Source: Pelagibacterium lentulum (lineage in GTDB: Bacteria; Pseudomonadota; Alphaproteobacteria; Rhizobiales; Devosiaceae). From it: 64,000 nucleotides of DNA. The stretch covers positions 62,001 to 126,000 of the forward strand of contig NZ_RZMW01000032.1 in assembly GCF_003992625.1 (NCBI RefSeq), written 5' to 3'. A model generated the notes under the pieces. That model saw only the letters and a list, made by a program, of their open reading frames with translations. It did not search any database and was not told the origin of the DNA. Made by a program: the position numbers and the translations under genes. Shown in pieces: positions 37,985-48,116 of the stretch (the first letter of the stretch is position 1; the number at the start of each line of letters is the position of its first letter).

Positions 37985-38102
37985 GCTGGCCGTTTTTGCC
38001 GACGCTCGGCTCCGTTTTCAAAGGGCACTGAAAAACAAGGACAATTTTTGCCGATTGTCTTGTTTCCTAACGGAAAGGCCGGACCTTAGGGTCCGGCCTT
38101 TT
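37985..38102 (+). ncRNA. Candidate structured RNA or 3' UTR
   Basis: Three hairpins follow one another on the plus strand: GCCGA/TCGGC (37,998-38,010), a 12-pair stem with one bulged G (38,033-38,065, arms AAACAAG and CTTGTTT plus ACAAT/ATTGT), and the terminator at 38,077-38,098. TTTTTGCCGA occurs twice, at 37,993 and 38,045, with the second copy in the loop. This looks like a trans-acting small RNA or the processed 3' UTR of the DUF1127-like gene. It matches no family I can name, and no convincing separate promoter is visible. Confidence 0.4.
38077..38102 (+). terminator. Strong intrinsic terminator
   Basis: GGCCGGACC (38,077-38,085) and GGTCCGGCC (38,090-38,098) form a nine-base-pair stem with a four-base loop, followed by TTTTA. 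It separates the DUF1127-like gene and candidate RNA from the convergent IalB gene and may work in both directions. Confidence 0.88.
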
Positions 38103-38125
38103 ATGCTTTGGGGTTCTGCAAATGG

Positions 38126-38641
38126 TTATGGCAGGGCTTCAAAGCCTTCTGCAAAGCCAGAAAGGGAAATCGGGATGCCGATCCCTTCTTCCGGTGTTCT
38201 GAACACGATGAAGATACCGGTATCGCCATTGGAAAGTTTTTCGATCAGTTCGTCATCCATCACCACTTCGGCAACGCAGCCATTGGGCAGGCAGCGTACA
38301 AAGGCGACGCGCCCCTGATCCTCGCCGTCGATATTGAGGCCCAGTCCGTTGGGTAGCAATACGCCGAGCGGCGCGAGCACGCGCAACAGGCGCGCCTGTT
38401 GATCTGCGGTTTTCAAAACGATGACGGAAAGCGCCACATTGGGCTGATCTTCGGCCGTTACGTTCTGAATCAGCGCGCATTGTTCTTCGCTTGCGCCCGG
38501 CAGCATGTCGCAGCTCATCTGCCAGTCTCCATGCTGCGACCGAACGGCTCCCTGCGCCTGGGCCGGGGCGAGGGCTACAAGGCTGCTTCCGGCAAAAACG
38601 AGGCCGATCATCAAGGTTTGAACAAGGTATTTGATGCGCAT
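38126..38641 (-). CDS. IalB-family periplasmic protein
   Basis: The 171-residue protein has a signal peptide (cleavage after APAQAQ, about residue 30) and one domain of the invasion-associated locus B family. HGDWQMSCD, a conserved ALIQNVTAED and the later CLPNGCVAEVV are typical, with the four cysteines likely forming disulfides. The family is named for Bartonella IalB but is common in free-living alphaproteobacteria; its molecular role is not established. It is transcribed away from coxB. Confidence 0.88.
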   Translation of the reverse strand: MRIKYLVQTLMIGLVFAGSSLVALAPAQAQGAVRSQHGDWQMSCDMLPGASEEQCALIQNVTAEDQPNVALSVIVLKTADQQARLLRVLAPLGVLLPNGLGLNIDGEDQGRVAFVRCLPNGCVAEVVMDDELIEKLSNGDTGIFIVFRTPEEGIGIPISLSGFAEGFEALP

Positions 38642-38977
38642 ATCGAGGCTGTACTCCTGCCGATAGCCGAAAAATGGGTATTGACTGTCTTTGTGTCGGG
38701 CAGCGCAACGGCCTTGTCAACAGGGCAGTCTTGATGTCTGCATCTCGCCTCCTCTCGCAAAACTGCGGCAGGCTTGAGGCATATTGTGCGTACAAGTGGC
38801 GCAATTTGACGCACAAAATGTGGCACCTTGCTCAATTGCCTTCAAAGTCTGGATGTGGTTTAGCTCTCTTGGAGAAAAACCTGCACCCTGCAAATGAGTC
38901 GGGAGCGTGTGGCATTTGTCATGCGCATATGGCTATACGAGGGCGCTAAAAAATAAACACGTTCAGGAGAGATCCAG
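38642..38977. other. Divergent control region, ialB-like gene and coxB
   Basis: This 336-base region holds an inverted repeat TTGTGCGT-N17-ACGCACAA at 38,784-38,816, which could be an operator for coxB or the IalB gene. AGGAGA at 38,965-38,970 is the coxB ribosome binding site. I see no supported ORF here. Confidence 0.55.
38784..38816. promoter_or_regulatory. Inverted repeat, possible operator
   Basis: TTGTGCGT (38,784-38,791) and ACGCACAA (38,809-38,816) are perfect inverted repeats 17 bases apart, about 160 bases upstream of coxB and 140 bases upstream of the IalB gene start. It does not match the FNR consensus. Confidence 0.4.
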
Positions 38978-39877
38978 GTGACAGGATTGTCTTTCCGTCT
39001 CGTACAGGCCTCGCTCGTGGCGCTTCTTGCGCTTTTTCCTGCCGCTGCATTTGCACAGGTTGGGCAGCCCGCTCCGGGACAACTCGGCTTTCAGACATCG
39101 GTAACCCCGATCATGGATTCCATCGTAGCTTTCCATGATGGATTGTTGATGTGGATTATTACGGCAATCGTTCTGCTGGTTTTGGCATTGCTGATTGTGG
39201 TCATCATTCGCTTCAATCATCGCGCCAATCCGGTTCCAACCAAGACAACGCACAACACGTTGATTGAGATTGTCTGGACCGTTGTGCCGATCCTGATTCT
39301 CATTGTGATCGCGATTCCATCCTTCGGTGTTCTGGCCGATCAGGAAACCATTCCTGATGGAGAGCGCCAGTATCTGGGTTCTGCGATTTTCTCCGGCGGT
39401 GAGGTCGATGTGCCGGCGCCCGGTTTGACGGTTCGCGCGATCGGCTATCAGTGGTACTGGGGCTACGAGTATATCGATGACGACGTTGAATTCATTTCCG
39501 TAATGCTTAATGACGAGCAGCTCGCCGAACTCAAGCCAAACGAACCTCGCCTGCTTGCTGTCGATCAGGAGCTCGTGGTGCCCGTAAACACGACGGTGCG
39601 CGTTCTGGTAACGGCTGCGGATGTGATTCACGCCTTCGCAGTGCCCTCATTCGGGGTCAAGGTGGACGCGGTTCCCGGTCGCACCAACGAGACATGGTTC
39701 TATGCACGGCGTACCGGCATGTATTACGGGCAGTGCTCGGAATTGTGCGGGATTGACCACGCCTTTATGCCGATCGCCGTTCGCGTGGTCGAGCAGGAAG
39801 AATACGACGCCTGGCTCGAAGCGGCACAGGCTGGGGATTTAGATGGCGCCAATCTGCTTCTGGCGCAGGCCGACTGA
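38978..39877 (+). CDS. coxB: Cytochrome c oxidase subunit II
   Basis: Subunit II takes electrons from cytochrome c through its CuA centre. The 299-residue precursor has a signal peptide ending near AAFA, two membrane helices (about 45-70 and 90-115) and a periplasmic cupredoxin domain. The CuA ligands are visible: HAFAVPSFG gives the first His, GQCSELCGIDHAFM gives two Cys, a His and the Met. It starts with GTG at 38,978, with AGGAGA seven bases before. It opens the cox cluster. Confidence 0.96.
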   Translation: MTGLSFRLVQASLVALLALFPAAAFAQVGQPAPGQLGFQTSVTPIMDSIVAFHDGLLMWIITAIVLLVLALLIVVIIRFNHRANPVPTKTTHNTLIEIVWTVVPILILIVIAIPSFGVLADQETIPDGERQYLGSAIFSGGEVDVPAPGLTVRAIGYQWYWGYEYIDDDVEFISVMLNDEQLAELKPNEPRLLAVDQELVVPVNTTVRVLVTAADVIHAFAVPSFGVKVDAVPGRTNETWFYARRTGMYYGQCSELCGIDHAFMPIAVRVVEQEEYDAWLEAAQAGDLDGANLLLAQAD

Positions 39878-39882
39878 TCTGA

Positions 39883-41568
<1,686 letters not shown>

Positions 41569-41594
41569 GCGGCCAGTCCAACGCCACAACTTTT

Positions 41595-41622
41595 GGTATG
41601 ACCCGGAAATCCGGGTCATACC
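41595..41622 (+). promoter_or_regulatory. Long intercistronic hairpin between coxA and ctaB
   Basis: GGTATGACCCGG and CCGGGTCATACC form a perfect twelve-base-pair stem with a four-base loop, followed by ATCACTTT rather than a clean T-run. It may partly terminate transcription or protect the 3' end of coxBA mRNA, lowering expression of the assembly genes relative to the subunits. The ctaB ribosome binding site starts ten bases later. Confidence 0.7.
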
Positions 41623-41643
41623 ATCACTTTAGGAGCCTCACTC

Positions 41644-42576
41644 TTGGCCTATGCTGAGAACAACAGCGATACCCTTGAGACCGTCTCGACCGGACGGGTC
41701 GAGGACTATTTTGCCCTGCTCAAGCCGCGGGTGATGTCGCTTGTTGTCTTTACCGGATTTGTCGGCCTGCTGGTGGCTCCCGGTGGGGTTCATCCGGTTA
41801 TCGGCTTTGTCGCGATCCTTTGCATTGCCATTGGCGCTGGTGCGTCCGGCGCCCTCAATATGTGGTACGATGCTGACATTGATCGGGTCATGAGCCGCAC
41901 GATGAACCGACCGATTCCTTCGGGCCGGATCGCTCCGGGCGAGGCGCTTGGCTTCGGCATGACGTTATCGGTCTTTTCGGTTGCCATTCTCGGGCTGGCA
42001 ACGAACTGGCTGGCTGCCGGATTGCTGGCGTTTACGATTTTCTTTTACGCCGTTGTCTATACGATGTGGCTCAAGCGTTCGACCTCGCAGAACATCGTGA
42101 TTGGGGGCGCAGCCGGCGCCTTTCCGCCAATGATCGGTTGGGCTGCAGTAACCGGTTCGGTTTCGCTCGATGCGCTGATTCTCTTTATGATTATCTTTCT
42201 ATGGACCCCACCCCACTTCTGGGCCCTGGCGCTATACAAAAAGGGCGACTATGAGGCCGCAGGTATTCCCATGCTGCCCAATGTCGCAGGCGAGCGTGTT
42301 ACCCAAAATCAGATCGTCATCTACACGGTTTTGCTGACCATTACCGGTTTTGGGCCCGTTCTGACCGGCCTTGTCGGGTGGTTCTACGCCATTCCGGCAG
42401 CGGTTCTCGGTGTTGTTTTCTCGGTGCTCGCCGTTCGGCTGCGCTTTTCCCAAGGCGCTGAAATGAAGCGCCGTGCCCGCGTCGTTTTCACCTATTCCTT
42501 AAGCTATTTGTTCGTGCTTTTCGTTGCCCTGTTGGCTGACGTTGGCCTGATCAGATGGTTCGGAGGTGTATCGTGA
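41644..42576 (+). CDS. ctaB: Protoheme IX farnesyltransferase (heme O synthase)
   Basis: CtaB adds a farnesyl group to heme b, giving heme o, the precursor of heme a for the oxidase. The 310-residue UbiA-superfamily membrane protein has nine helices with the Asp-rich motif [19 protein letters not shown] and a second motif around [11 protein letters not shown]. It starts with TTG at 41,644, supported by AGGAG eight bases before; no ATG fits. Its stop overlaps the next small gene by four bases (GTGA). Confidence 0.95.
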   Translation: MAYAENNSDTLETVSTGRVEDYFALLKPRVMSLVVFTGFVGLLVAPGGVHPVIGFVAILCIAIGAGASGALNMWYDADIDRVMSRTMNRPIPSGRIAPGEALGFGMTLSVFSVAILGLATNWLAAGLLAFTIFFYAVVYTMWLKRSTSQNIVIGGAAGAFPPMIGWAAVTGSVSLDALILFMIIFLWTPPHFWALALYKKGDYEAAGIPMLPNVAGERVTQNQIVIYTVLLTITGFGPVLTGLVGWFYAIPAAVLGVVFSVLAVRLRFSQGAEMKRRARVVFTYSLSYLFVLFVALLADVGLIRWFGGVS

Positions 42577-42737
42577 CAAACGATAACAAGGTGCTCACGG
42601 AGCAGGAGCAGGATTTCATCAAGCGCCGGCGTCGCCGCTCCATTGCAATAGCTGTGGTATTGGCTGCGTTGGTCGTGATTTTTTACGCAATCACGGTCGT
42701 CAAGCTTGGGCCGGAAATTATGGTTCGGGATCTTTAG
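42573..42737 (+). CDS. Small CoxF-like membrane protein
   Basis: This 54-residue protein has a charged N-terminus ([14 protein letters not shown]) and one membrane helix (about residues 24-45). Its place between ctaB and ctaG is that of the small protein called CoxF in alphaproteobacterial cox operons; its role is not established but is assumed to be oxidase assembly. The GTG start overlaps the ctaB stop and is preceded by GGAGGT. An ATG six codons upstream would not have a comparable site. Confidence 0.8.
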   Translation: MTNDNKVLTEQEQDFIKRRRRRSIAIAVVLAALVVIFYAITVVKLGPEIMVRDL

Positions 42738-42749
42738 AAGGAGGTCGCC

Positions 42750-43292
42750 ATGAGTTCAGTTTCCACCTCCAACGATCGTTCCGGCGCCAACATGCGCACC
42801 ATGCGCTGGCTGGTCGCCTTTGCCCTGTTCATGCTTGGCATGGCCTTTGCCGCTGTGCCGCTTTATGACCTGTTTTGTCGTGTCACCGGGTTTGGCGGAA
42901 CGACCCAGGTGTCCGAAGGTAATCCCAAGGGTGTTATCGACCGCGAGATGGAGGTTCGGTTCCTTGCCACCGTCGATCCCGGCCTGCTGCTGCGCGTGGA
43001 ACCGGCCCGGATTGAGACGAACGCTATGGGCACAGTGTCCACGGTAGTCTATCGCGCGACGAACATGTCTAGCGAACCGCTTTCAACGACGGCGAGCTTT
43101 AATGTAACGCCGGACTCTACAGGTATCTATTTCAACAAGATCGAATGCTTCTGCTTTACCCAGCAGACCTTGGCACCTTATGAAACTGTTGAAATGCCGG
43201 TTACCTATTTTGTTGATCCGGACCTTGATCTAAACAGCGAATTGCGCACGATCCGTCAAATTGCGCTGTCGTACTCATTTCATCAATCCTAA
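42750..43292 (+). CDS. ctaG: Cytochrome c oxidase assembly protein CtaG (Cox11)
   Basis: CtaG delivers copper to the CuB site of subunit I. The 180-residue protein has an N-terminal membrane anchor (about 20-40) with a Cys soon after (YDLFCRVTGFGG) and a periplasmic immunoglobulin-like domain with the copper-binding ECFCF motif. The start has AAGGAGG just upstream. It lies directly before coxC. Confidence 0.96.
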   Translation: MSSVSTSNDRSGANMRTMRWLVAFALFMLGMAFAAVPLYDLFCRVTGFGGTTQVSEGNPKGVIDREMEVRFLATVDPGLLLRVEPARIETNAMGTVSTVVYRATNMSSEPLSTTASFNVTPDSTGIYFNKIECFCFTQQTLAPYETVEMPVTYFVDPDLDLNSELRTIRQIALSYSFHQS

Positions 43293-43310
43293 CGGGGGAT
43301 TTGCTTCAAC

Positions 43311-44147
43311 ATGGCAGCCACGACAAAGAACCATGACTACCATCTGGTAGATTTAAGCCCCTGGCCGCTACTTGGCTCGGTCGGTGCATTCGTAATGGCC
43401 CTTGGTGGCATTATGTGGATGCACGGTGGCGTGCCTTGGCTGTTTTTTGCCGGGCTGGTTGCCGTACTCTATGTAATGTACGGCTGGTGGGCCGACGTGG
43501 TCCATGAGGCCGAAACCGGATACCACACCGAAGTTGTCCAGCTTCATCACCGCTATGGGATGATCCTGTTCATCGCTTCGGAAGTCATGTTCTTCGTGGC
43601 ATGGTTCTGGGCCTATTTCGATGCTGCGTTCTTTCCCGACGAGATCGTGCAGCAAGCCCGCGTGGCCTATACAGGCGGGGTATGGCCCCCGCAAGGCGTT
43701 GAAGTCTTCGATCCATGGCATTTGCCGCTGTTCAACACGCTTGTTCTTCTACTTTCGGGAACGACCGTAACATGGGCACACCATGCGATTCTCGAGGACG
43801 ACCGAGAGGGTCTTAAGTGGGGCCTTGCGCTCACGGTCATGCTCGGTGTGCTTTTCAGCGCTGTTCAGATTTATGAATACAGCCTGGCCCATTTCAGCTT
43901 CTCGGGCTCGATCTATGGCGCAACCTTCTTCATGGCGACGGGTTTTCACGGCTTTCACGTCTTTATCGGTACCATTTTCCTTGCCGTATGCCTTATCCGG
44001 GCGTTGAGGGGGCACTTTACGCCCAAGCAGCATCTCGGCTTTGAGTTCGCGGCCTGGTACTGGCACTTCGTTGACGTGGTTTGGCTGTTCCTGTTTGCCT
44101 CGATCTATGTCTGGGGCTCCTGGGGCGCCACGATAGCCGTCCACTAA
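43311..44147 (+). CDS. coxC: Cytochrome c oxidase subunit III
   Basis: Subunit III stabilises the oxidase and supports proton uptake. The 278-residue protein has seven helices, with the typical [18 protein letters not shown]-terminus, an [12 protein letters not shown] segment with the conserved Glu nearby, and [11 protein letters not shown] near the end. It completes the three core subunits. Its stop is followed fourteen bases later by a long hairpin that precedes the DUF983 gene. Confidence 0.97.
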   Translation: MAATTKNHDYHLVDLSPWPLLGSVGAFVMALGGIMWMHGGVPWLFFAGLVAVLYVMYGWWADVVHEAETGYHTEVVQLHHRYGMILFIASEVMFFVAWFWAYFDAAFFPDEIVQQARVAYTGGVWPPQGVEVFDPWHLPLFNTLVLLLSGTTVTWAHHAILEDDREGLKWGLALTVMLGVLFSAVQIYEYSLAHFSFSGSIYGATFFMATGFHGFHVFIGTIFLAVCLIRALRGHFTPKQHLGFEFAAWYWHFVDVVWLFLFASIYVWGSWGATIAVH

Positions 44148-44161
44148 TAAGACTAAGAAAG

Positions 44162-44192
44162 GCCGGAGCGCAGATGATATCTGTGCTCCGGC
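44162..44192 (+). promoter_or_regulatory. Long intercistronic hairpin between coxC and DUF983
   Basis: GCCGGAGCGCAGAT and ATCTGTGCTCCGGC form a fourteen-pair stem with one G-U and a three-base loop. There is no T-run after it. An ATG in the loop (44,174) is in frame with the DUF983 gene but would be buried, so the start at 44,201 is preferred. Confidence 0.7.
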
Positions 44193-44200
44193 AACCTGAC

Positions 44201-44587
44201 ATGACAGAACAAGACAGGGGGCTTTCTCCACTGGTGACCGGCATAAAGGGCCGTTGTCCCAGATGTGGAGAGGGCCATATTTTTTCCGGCTTTCTCACCC
44301 CGGCCGACCGCTGCGAAAGCTGCGGCCTGGACTTGAGTTTCGCCGATTCCGGTGATGGGCCAGCGGTGCTTATCATGTTTCCCGTAGGCACCATTGTGGT
44401 GCTGCTCTGGCTCATTACCGATGCCTTATTCGGCTTGTCCTTCCTGGTTCACATTCTTTTGTGGTTCTCGACCACCATCATTTTGTCGGTTCTGCTGCTG
44501 CGCCCCTTCAAGGGTGCCATGATCAATCTCCAGTATAAGGCTGGCGCCATTGCAGGTGGCGGTCCCGGGGAGCGCGACGACACGTGA
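44201..44587 (+). CDS. DUF983 zinc-ribbon membrane protein
   Basis: The 128-residue protein has two CxxC knuckles (CPRCGEG and CESCGLD) and two membrane helices (about 55-75 and 80-100). DUF983 genes are regularly found between coxC and surf1 in alphaproteobacteria and are presumed to help oxidase biogenesis. The start at 44,201 (MTEQDRGLSP) fits the family; the earlier in-frame ATG lies in a hairpin. The stop overlaps the surf1 GTG. Confidence 0.88.
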   Translation: MTEQDRGLSPLVTGIKGRCPRCGEGHIFSGFLTPADRCESCGLDLSFADSGDGPAVLIMFPVGTIVVLLWLITDALFGLSFLVHILLWFSTTIILSVLLLRPFKGAMINLQYKAGAIAGGGPGERDDT

Positions 44588-45363
44588 ACAGTACCGAACA
44601 ATCCGGCATTGCTCCGCTCGGTCGGATCGCCCAGGTCAGTTTCGTCGTCCTGATGCTAGGCCTGACCGCGCTTTTTGTCGTCCTCGGTATGTGGCAGGTT
44701 GAACGCCTCGGTCAGAAAGAAGCTCAGATCGCAGCGGTCGAAGCACGGTTCGATCTTGCTCCGGTTCCTTTCCCCCCGGTGCGCGAATGGGATGCTATCG
44801 ATCCCGAGGCGCTCGATTTCCGCCCGGTCAGTCTGACGGGGCAATTCGATCACACGCAGACCGTGCTGGTCTTCGACAACCTCGTTGATGCTCGGGGCCA
44901 GTTTGGCGGTGCCGGCTATTGGGTAATGGCGCCGCTCCGTGTTGCGGACGATGGCATCGTCTGGATCAATCGTGGCTTTGTGCCCTCCCATCTTGCGTCC
45001 TCCTATGCCCAGGGCGGCGTTGTCGATGACGAAGCCGAGCAAACCATAGAGGGTGTCGTCCGAAGAGCCGAGCGTGCCAATGCTTTCACGCCTGGGTCGG
45101 AGCTGTCCGAACGGCGCGACTGGGTGCGTAATCCCGAGCGGCTTTCCGCATTTCTGTCCGAAAATGACGTTCCCGTCGCTCCTGTGACGATAGATTTGCC
45201 TGCCGGCGAATTTGGAGCGTTGCCCCAGGGCGGTGAAACCGAGATCGTTTTTTCAAACCGCCATCTCGAATATGCTGGAACATGGTTCGCCTTCGCCGGG
45301 ATAACACCGATAATGCTGGGCTTCTGGCTGTGGCGGCAGCGCAAATCGCGGCGCTTGCCCTGA
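44584..45363 (+). CDS. SURF1 family oxidase assembly protein
   Basis: SURF1 proteins help insert heme a into subunit I. The 259-residue protein has two membrane helices, at about 18-38 and 232-250, enclosing a periplasmic domain. GMWQVERLGQKEAQI after helix 1, WVMAPLRV, INRGFVP and SNRHLEYAGTWFAFA before helix 2 are family hallmarks. It starts with GTG at 44,584, overlapping DUF983 by four bases. It is the last oxidase gene of the cluster. Confidence 0.92.
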   Translation: MNSTEQSGIAPLGRIAQVSFVVLMLGLTALFVVLGMWQVERLGQKEAQIAAVEARFDLAPVPFPPVREWDAIDPEALDFRPVSLTGQFDHTQTVLVFDNLVDARGQFGGAGYWVMAPLRVADDGIVWINRGFVPSHLASSYAQGGVVDDEAEQTIEGVVRRAERANAFTPGSELSERRDWVRNPERLSAFLSENDVPVAPVTIDLPAGEFGALPQGGETEIVFSNRHLEYAGTWFAFAGITPIMLGFWLWRQRKSRRLP

Positions 45364-45437
45364 GCGGAGAGGGCCATTACGGTTGCGACGCAAATCAAGG
45401 GCAATGGTGGCGTCCTGATCTTGGGAGACAAACATAA

Positions 45438-46838
45438 ATGCAATATGTGAGTACGCGCGGGCAGGCACCAAGCCTTGGGTTCTGCGACGCGGTTCTGGCC
45501 GGTCTGGCGCGCGATGGCGGTCTTTATGTCCCACAGCACTGGCCGCAATTCTCAGCACAGGAAATTGCCGATTTTGCAAATCGCCATTATGAGGATGTTG
45601 CGCTTGCCGTTATCTCCCGGTTCGTTGATGGCGAGATTCCTGACGACGATCTCAAGGCGATGATCAAAGGCGCCTATCAGAGTTTCAATCATCCCTCCGT
45701 CGCTCCGCTGGTGGAGCTTGAGCCAGGCCACTTTGTTCTGGAGCTCTGGCATGGCCCAACGCTGGCGTTCAAGGATGTCGCCATGCAGTTTCTCGCACGG
45801 GTGATCGATTATATCCTGGGCAAGCGGGGTGCGCGCGCGACCATTATCGGTGCCACATCGGGCGATACCGGGTCGGCCGCCATTGAAGCATTCCGTGGAC
45901 GCGAAAACACCGATATTTTTATCCTGCACCCTAAAGGGCGGACATCCGCGATCCAGCGGCTGCAGATGACAACCGTACGCGACGATAATGTGCATAACGT
46001 TGCACTCGAAGGCACGTTCGATGATTGTCAGGCGCTCGTCAAAGCCATGTTCAACAATCACGAGTTTCGTGATCGCGCAGCGCTATCGGGCGTCAATTCC
46101 ATCAATTGGGGCCGTATCGTTGCCCAGGTGGTTTATTATTTCACTTCTGCCGTCGCCATTGGGGCGCCTCATCGCAAGGTGAGCTTTTCGGTTCCGACCG
46201 GAAATTTCGGCGACATTTTTGCTGGCTACGTTGCCAAATGCATGGGCTTGCCAGTCGAAAAGCTCATCATTGCAACCAACAGCAACGATATTTTGCGACG
46301 TGCAGTAAAGGTGGGCCGTTACGAGAAGCGCGGCGTGCAGCAAACCGCAAGCCCCTCGATGGATATCGAGGTGTCATCCAATTTCGAGCGGCTTATATTT
46401 GAAGTGGTCGAGCGCGATGGAGAAAAGACCAAGGCCCTATTTGAATCCCTGCGCCAGTCGGGGGCCTTCGCCATTCCTGAGTCCGCGCTTGAGCGTATCA
46501 GGGAAGATTTCGGCACCGGCATGGCCGATGAAACGGCGACGGCAACGATCATCGGGGATGTAAAAGAAAAGTCCGGCTACCTGATTGATCCTCATACGGC
46601 CGTCGGTGTTGCCGTTGCGCGCGGGTTCAACTTCGGTCACACCCCGATCATCACGCTTTCAACCGCCCATCCGGCAAAATTTCCAGAAAGCGTTGAGAAG
46701 GCTACAGGCATCCATCCAAACTTGCCCGAACGATTGGGCGATCTCGCATCGCGGCAAGAACGCTTTACAGTTCTGGCCAATGATCAGAAAATCGTTGAAG
46801 ATTTCATTCGCGCAAAAACACGTGCCTGGGAGGCTTGA
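45438..46838 (+). CDS. thrC: Threonine synthase
   Basis: ThrC converts O-phosphohomoserine to threonine using pyridoxal phosphate. The 466-residue protein begins MQYVSTRGQAPSLGF and has the PLP lysine in HGPTLAFKDVAMQF (about residue 111), then GATSGDTGSAA for the phosphate and SVPTGNFGDIFAGY. Its length fits the long fungal/proteobacterial type. GGGAGA lies upstream of the ATG. It is three bases from the M16 peptidase gene, with which it is probably cotranscribed. Confidence 0.96.
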   Translation: MQYVSTRGQAPSLGFCDAVLAGLARDGGLYVPQHWPQFSAQEIADFANRHYEDVALAVISRFVDGEIPDDDLKAMIKGAYQSFNHPSVAPLVELEPGHFVLELWHGPTLAFKDVAMQFLARVIDYILGKRGARATIIGATSGDTGSAAIEAFRGRENTDIFILHPKGRTSAIQRLQMTTVRDDNVHNVALEGTFDDCQALVKAMFNNHEFRDRAALSGVNSINWGRIVAQVVYYFTSAVAIGAPHRKVSFSVPTGNFGDIFAGYVAKCMGLPVEKLIIATNSNDILRRAVKVGRYEKRGVQQTASPSMDIEVSSNFERLIFEVVERDGEKTKALFESLRQSGAFAIPESALERIREDFGTGMADETATATIIGDVKEKSGYLIDPHTAVGVAVARGFNFGHTPIITLSTAHPAKFPESVEKATGIHPNLPERLGDLASRQERFTVLANDQKIVEDFIRAKTRAWEA

Positions 46839-46841
46839 GAT

Positions 46842-48101
46842 TTGACCGTACGCACCACGACCCTCGATAACGGCATGACCATCATTACCGATGCAATGCC
46901 GCATCTGGAAAGTGCTGCCCTGGGCGTTTGGGTCAAGTCGGGCTCGCGCAGCGAGAGGCTCGAACAGCACGGCGTTTCTCATCTTCTCGAACACATGGCT
47001 TTCAAGGGCACGAAAACGCGCACCGCTCGCGCCATTGCCGAAGAAGTCGAGTCTGTGGGGGGCGATATCAACGCCGCGACTTCGATCGAACATACCGGAT
47101 ATTTCGCCCGTGTGCTCAAGAATGACGTGCCTATGGCTGCGGACATCCTGGCCGATATTCTGCAAAATTCCGTATTTGAGGAACGAGAACTGGCCCGCGA
47201 GCAGAACGTGATTGTTCAGGAAATCGGCGCTTCGCACGACAATCCCGACGATCATGTCTTCGATCTGTTTCAGGCAGCGGCTTTTCCCGATCAAGCGATT
47301 GGCCGCACCATTCTGGGCACCGAAGACTCGGTGCGTAGTCTCGATCGCCACGCAATCCGCAGCTATATGGATAGCCAGTATGTCGGCGATCATATGGTCA
47401 TTTCGGCAGCGGGTAACGTGAACCATGACCAGTTGGTCGATATGGTCAACGACCGGTTCCATGCACTCAAAACCACCGGAGCGCCCGCGCCGGACAGCGC
47501 GAAATATCTGGGCGGCGAACTACGGCAACCCTCCGAGCATGAGCAGGCCCATATCGTGTTCGGTCTCGAGGGGCGCGCCTATAATTCCGATGGCTTTTAT
47601 GCGGCGCAGATCCTCTCCTCGATTCTTGGCGGCGGCATGAGTTCGCGCTTGTTCCAGGAAGTGCGCGAGTTGCGTGGCCTTTGCTATTCGATTTACGCGT
47701 TTCACTGGGCTTTCGCCGATAGTGGCGTTTTCGGAGTTGCCGCAGCGACTGGCGAAAATGATGTAGCAGAGCTTATGCCGGTCATCCTTGAAGAGTTGCA
47801 AAAGGCCACATTGGACATTTCAAACGACGAAGTAAGCCGTGTACGCGCCCAGATTCGCGCCGGTCTGCTGATGTCGCTCGAAAGTCCATCCTCGCGTGCC
47901 GGTCAGCTGGCCCGCCAGCAGATACTCTGGGGACGTCCCATTCCGCTGCAGGAAACGGTCGATCGAATCAATCGGATCGATGCCGATCGCGTGCGTTTCG
48001 TTGCCGGCGAGATATTCGGAGGCGCCAAGCCTGCACTTGCCTCAATCGGGCCGGTCAAGGGAATGCCGCATTATGATGTCTTGGCTGATCGGCTAAAGTA
48101 G
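46842..48101 (+). CDS. M16 family zinc peptidase (processing-peptidase-like)
   Basis: The 419-residue protein is an M16B metallopeptidase related to the mitochondrial processing peptidase beta subunit. The inverted zinc motif HxxEH is intact (His47-Leu-Leu-Glu50-His51 in VSHLLEHMAFKGT), and the distal Glu lies in the EREL/EQNVIVQE region. There is no signal peptide. The TTG start at 46,842 is supported by GGGAGG eight bases upstream. It follows thrC directly, an arrangement conserved in many alphaproteobacteria. Its natural substrate is not known. Confidence 0.92.
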   Translation: MTVRTTTLDNGMTIITDAMPHLESAALGVWVKSGSRSERLEQHGVSHLLEHMAFKGTKTRTARAIAEEVESVGGDINAATSIEHTGYFARVLKNDVPMAADILADILQNSVFEERELAREQNVIVQEIGASHDNPDDHVFDLFQAAAFPDQAIGRTILGTEDSVRSLDRHAIRSYMDSQYVGDHMVISAAGNVNHDQLVDMVNDRFHALKTTGAPAPDSAKYLGGELRQPSEHEQAHIVFGLEGRAYNSDGFYAAQILSSILGGGMSSRLFQEVRELRGLCYSIYAFHWAFADSGVFGVAAATGENDVAELMPVILEELQKATLDISNDEVSRVRAQIRAGLLMSLESPSSRAGQLARQQILWGRPIPLQETVDRINRIDADRVRFVAGEIFGGAKPALASIGPVKGMPHYDVLADRLK

Positions 48102-48116
48102 GGGTAAGCCAAGACG

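Noticed and set aside
37985-38102. Calling the structured RNA an AbcR homologue
   Set aside because: I cannot see the AbcR anti-Shine-Dalgarno loop motifs, so only a generic candidate RNA is claimed.
44174-44176. ATG at 44,174 as the DUF983 start
   Set aside because: It lies in the loop and stem of a fourteen-pair hairpin, and the family N-terminus begins at the next ATG (44,201).
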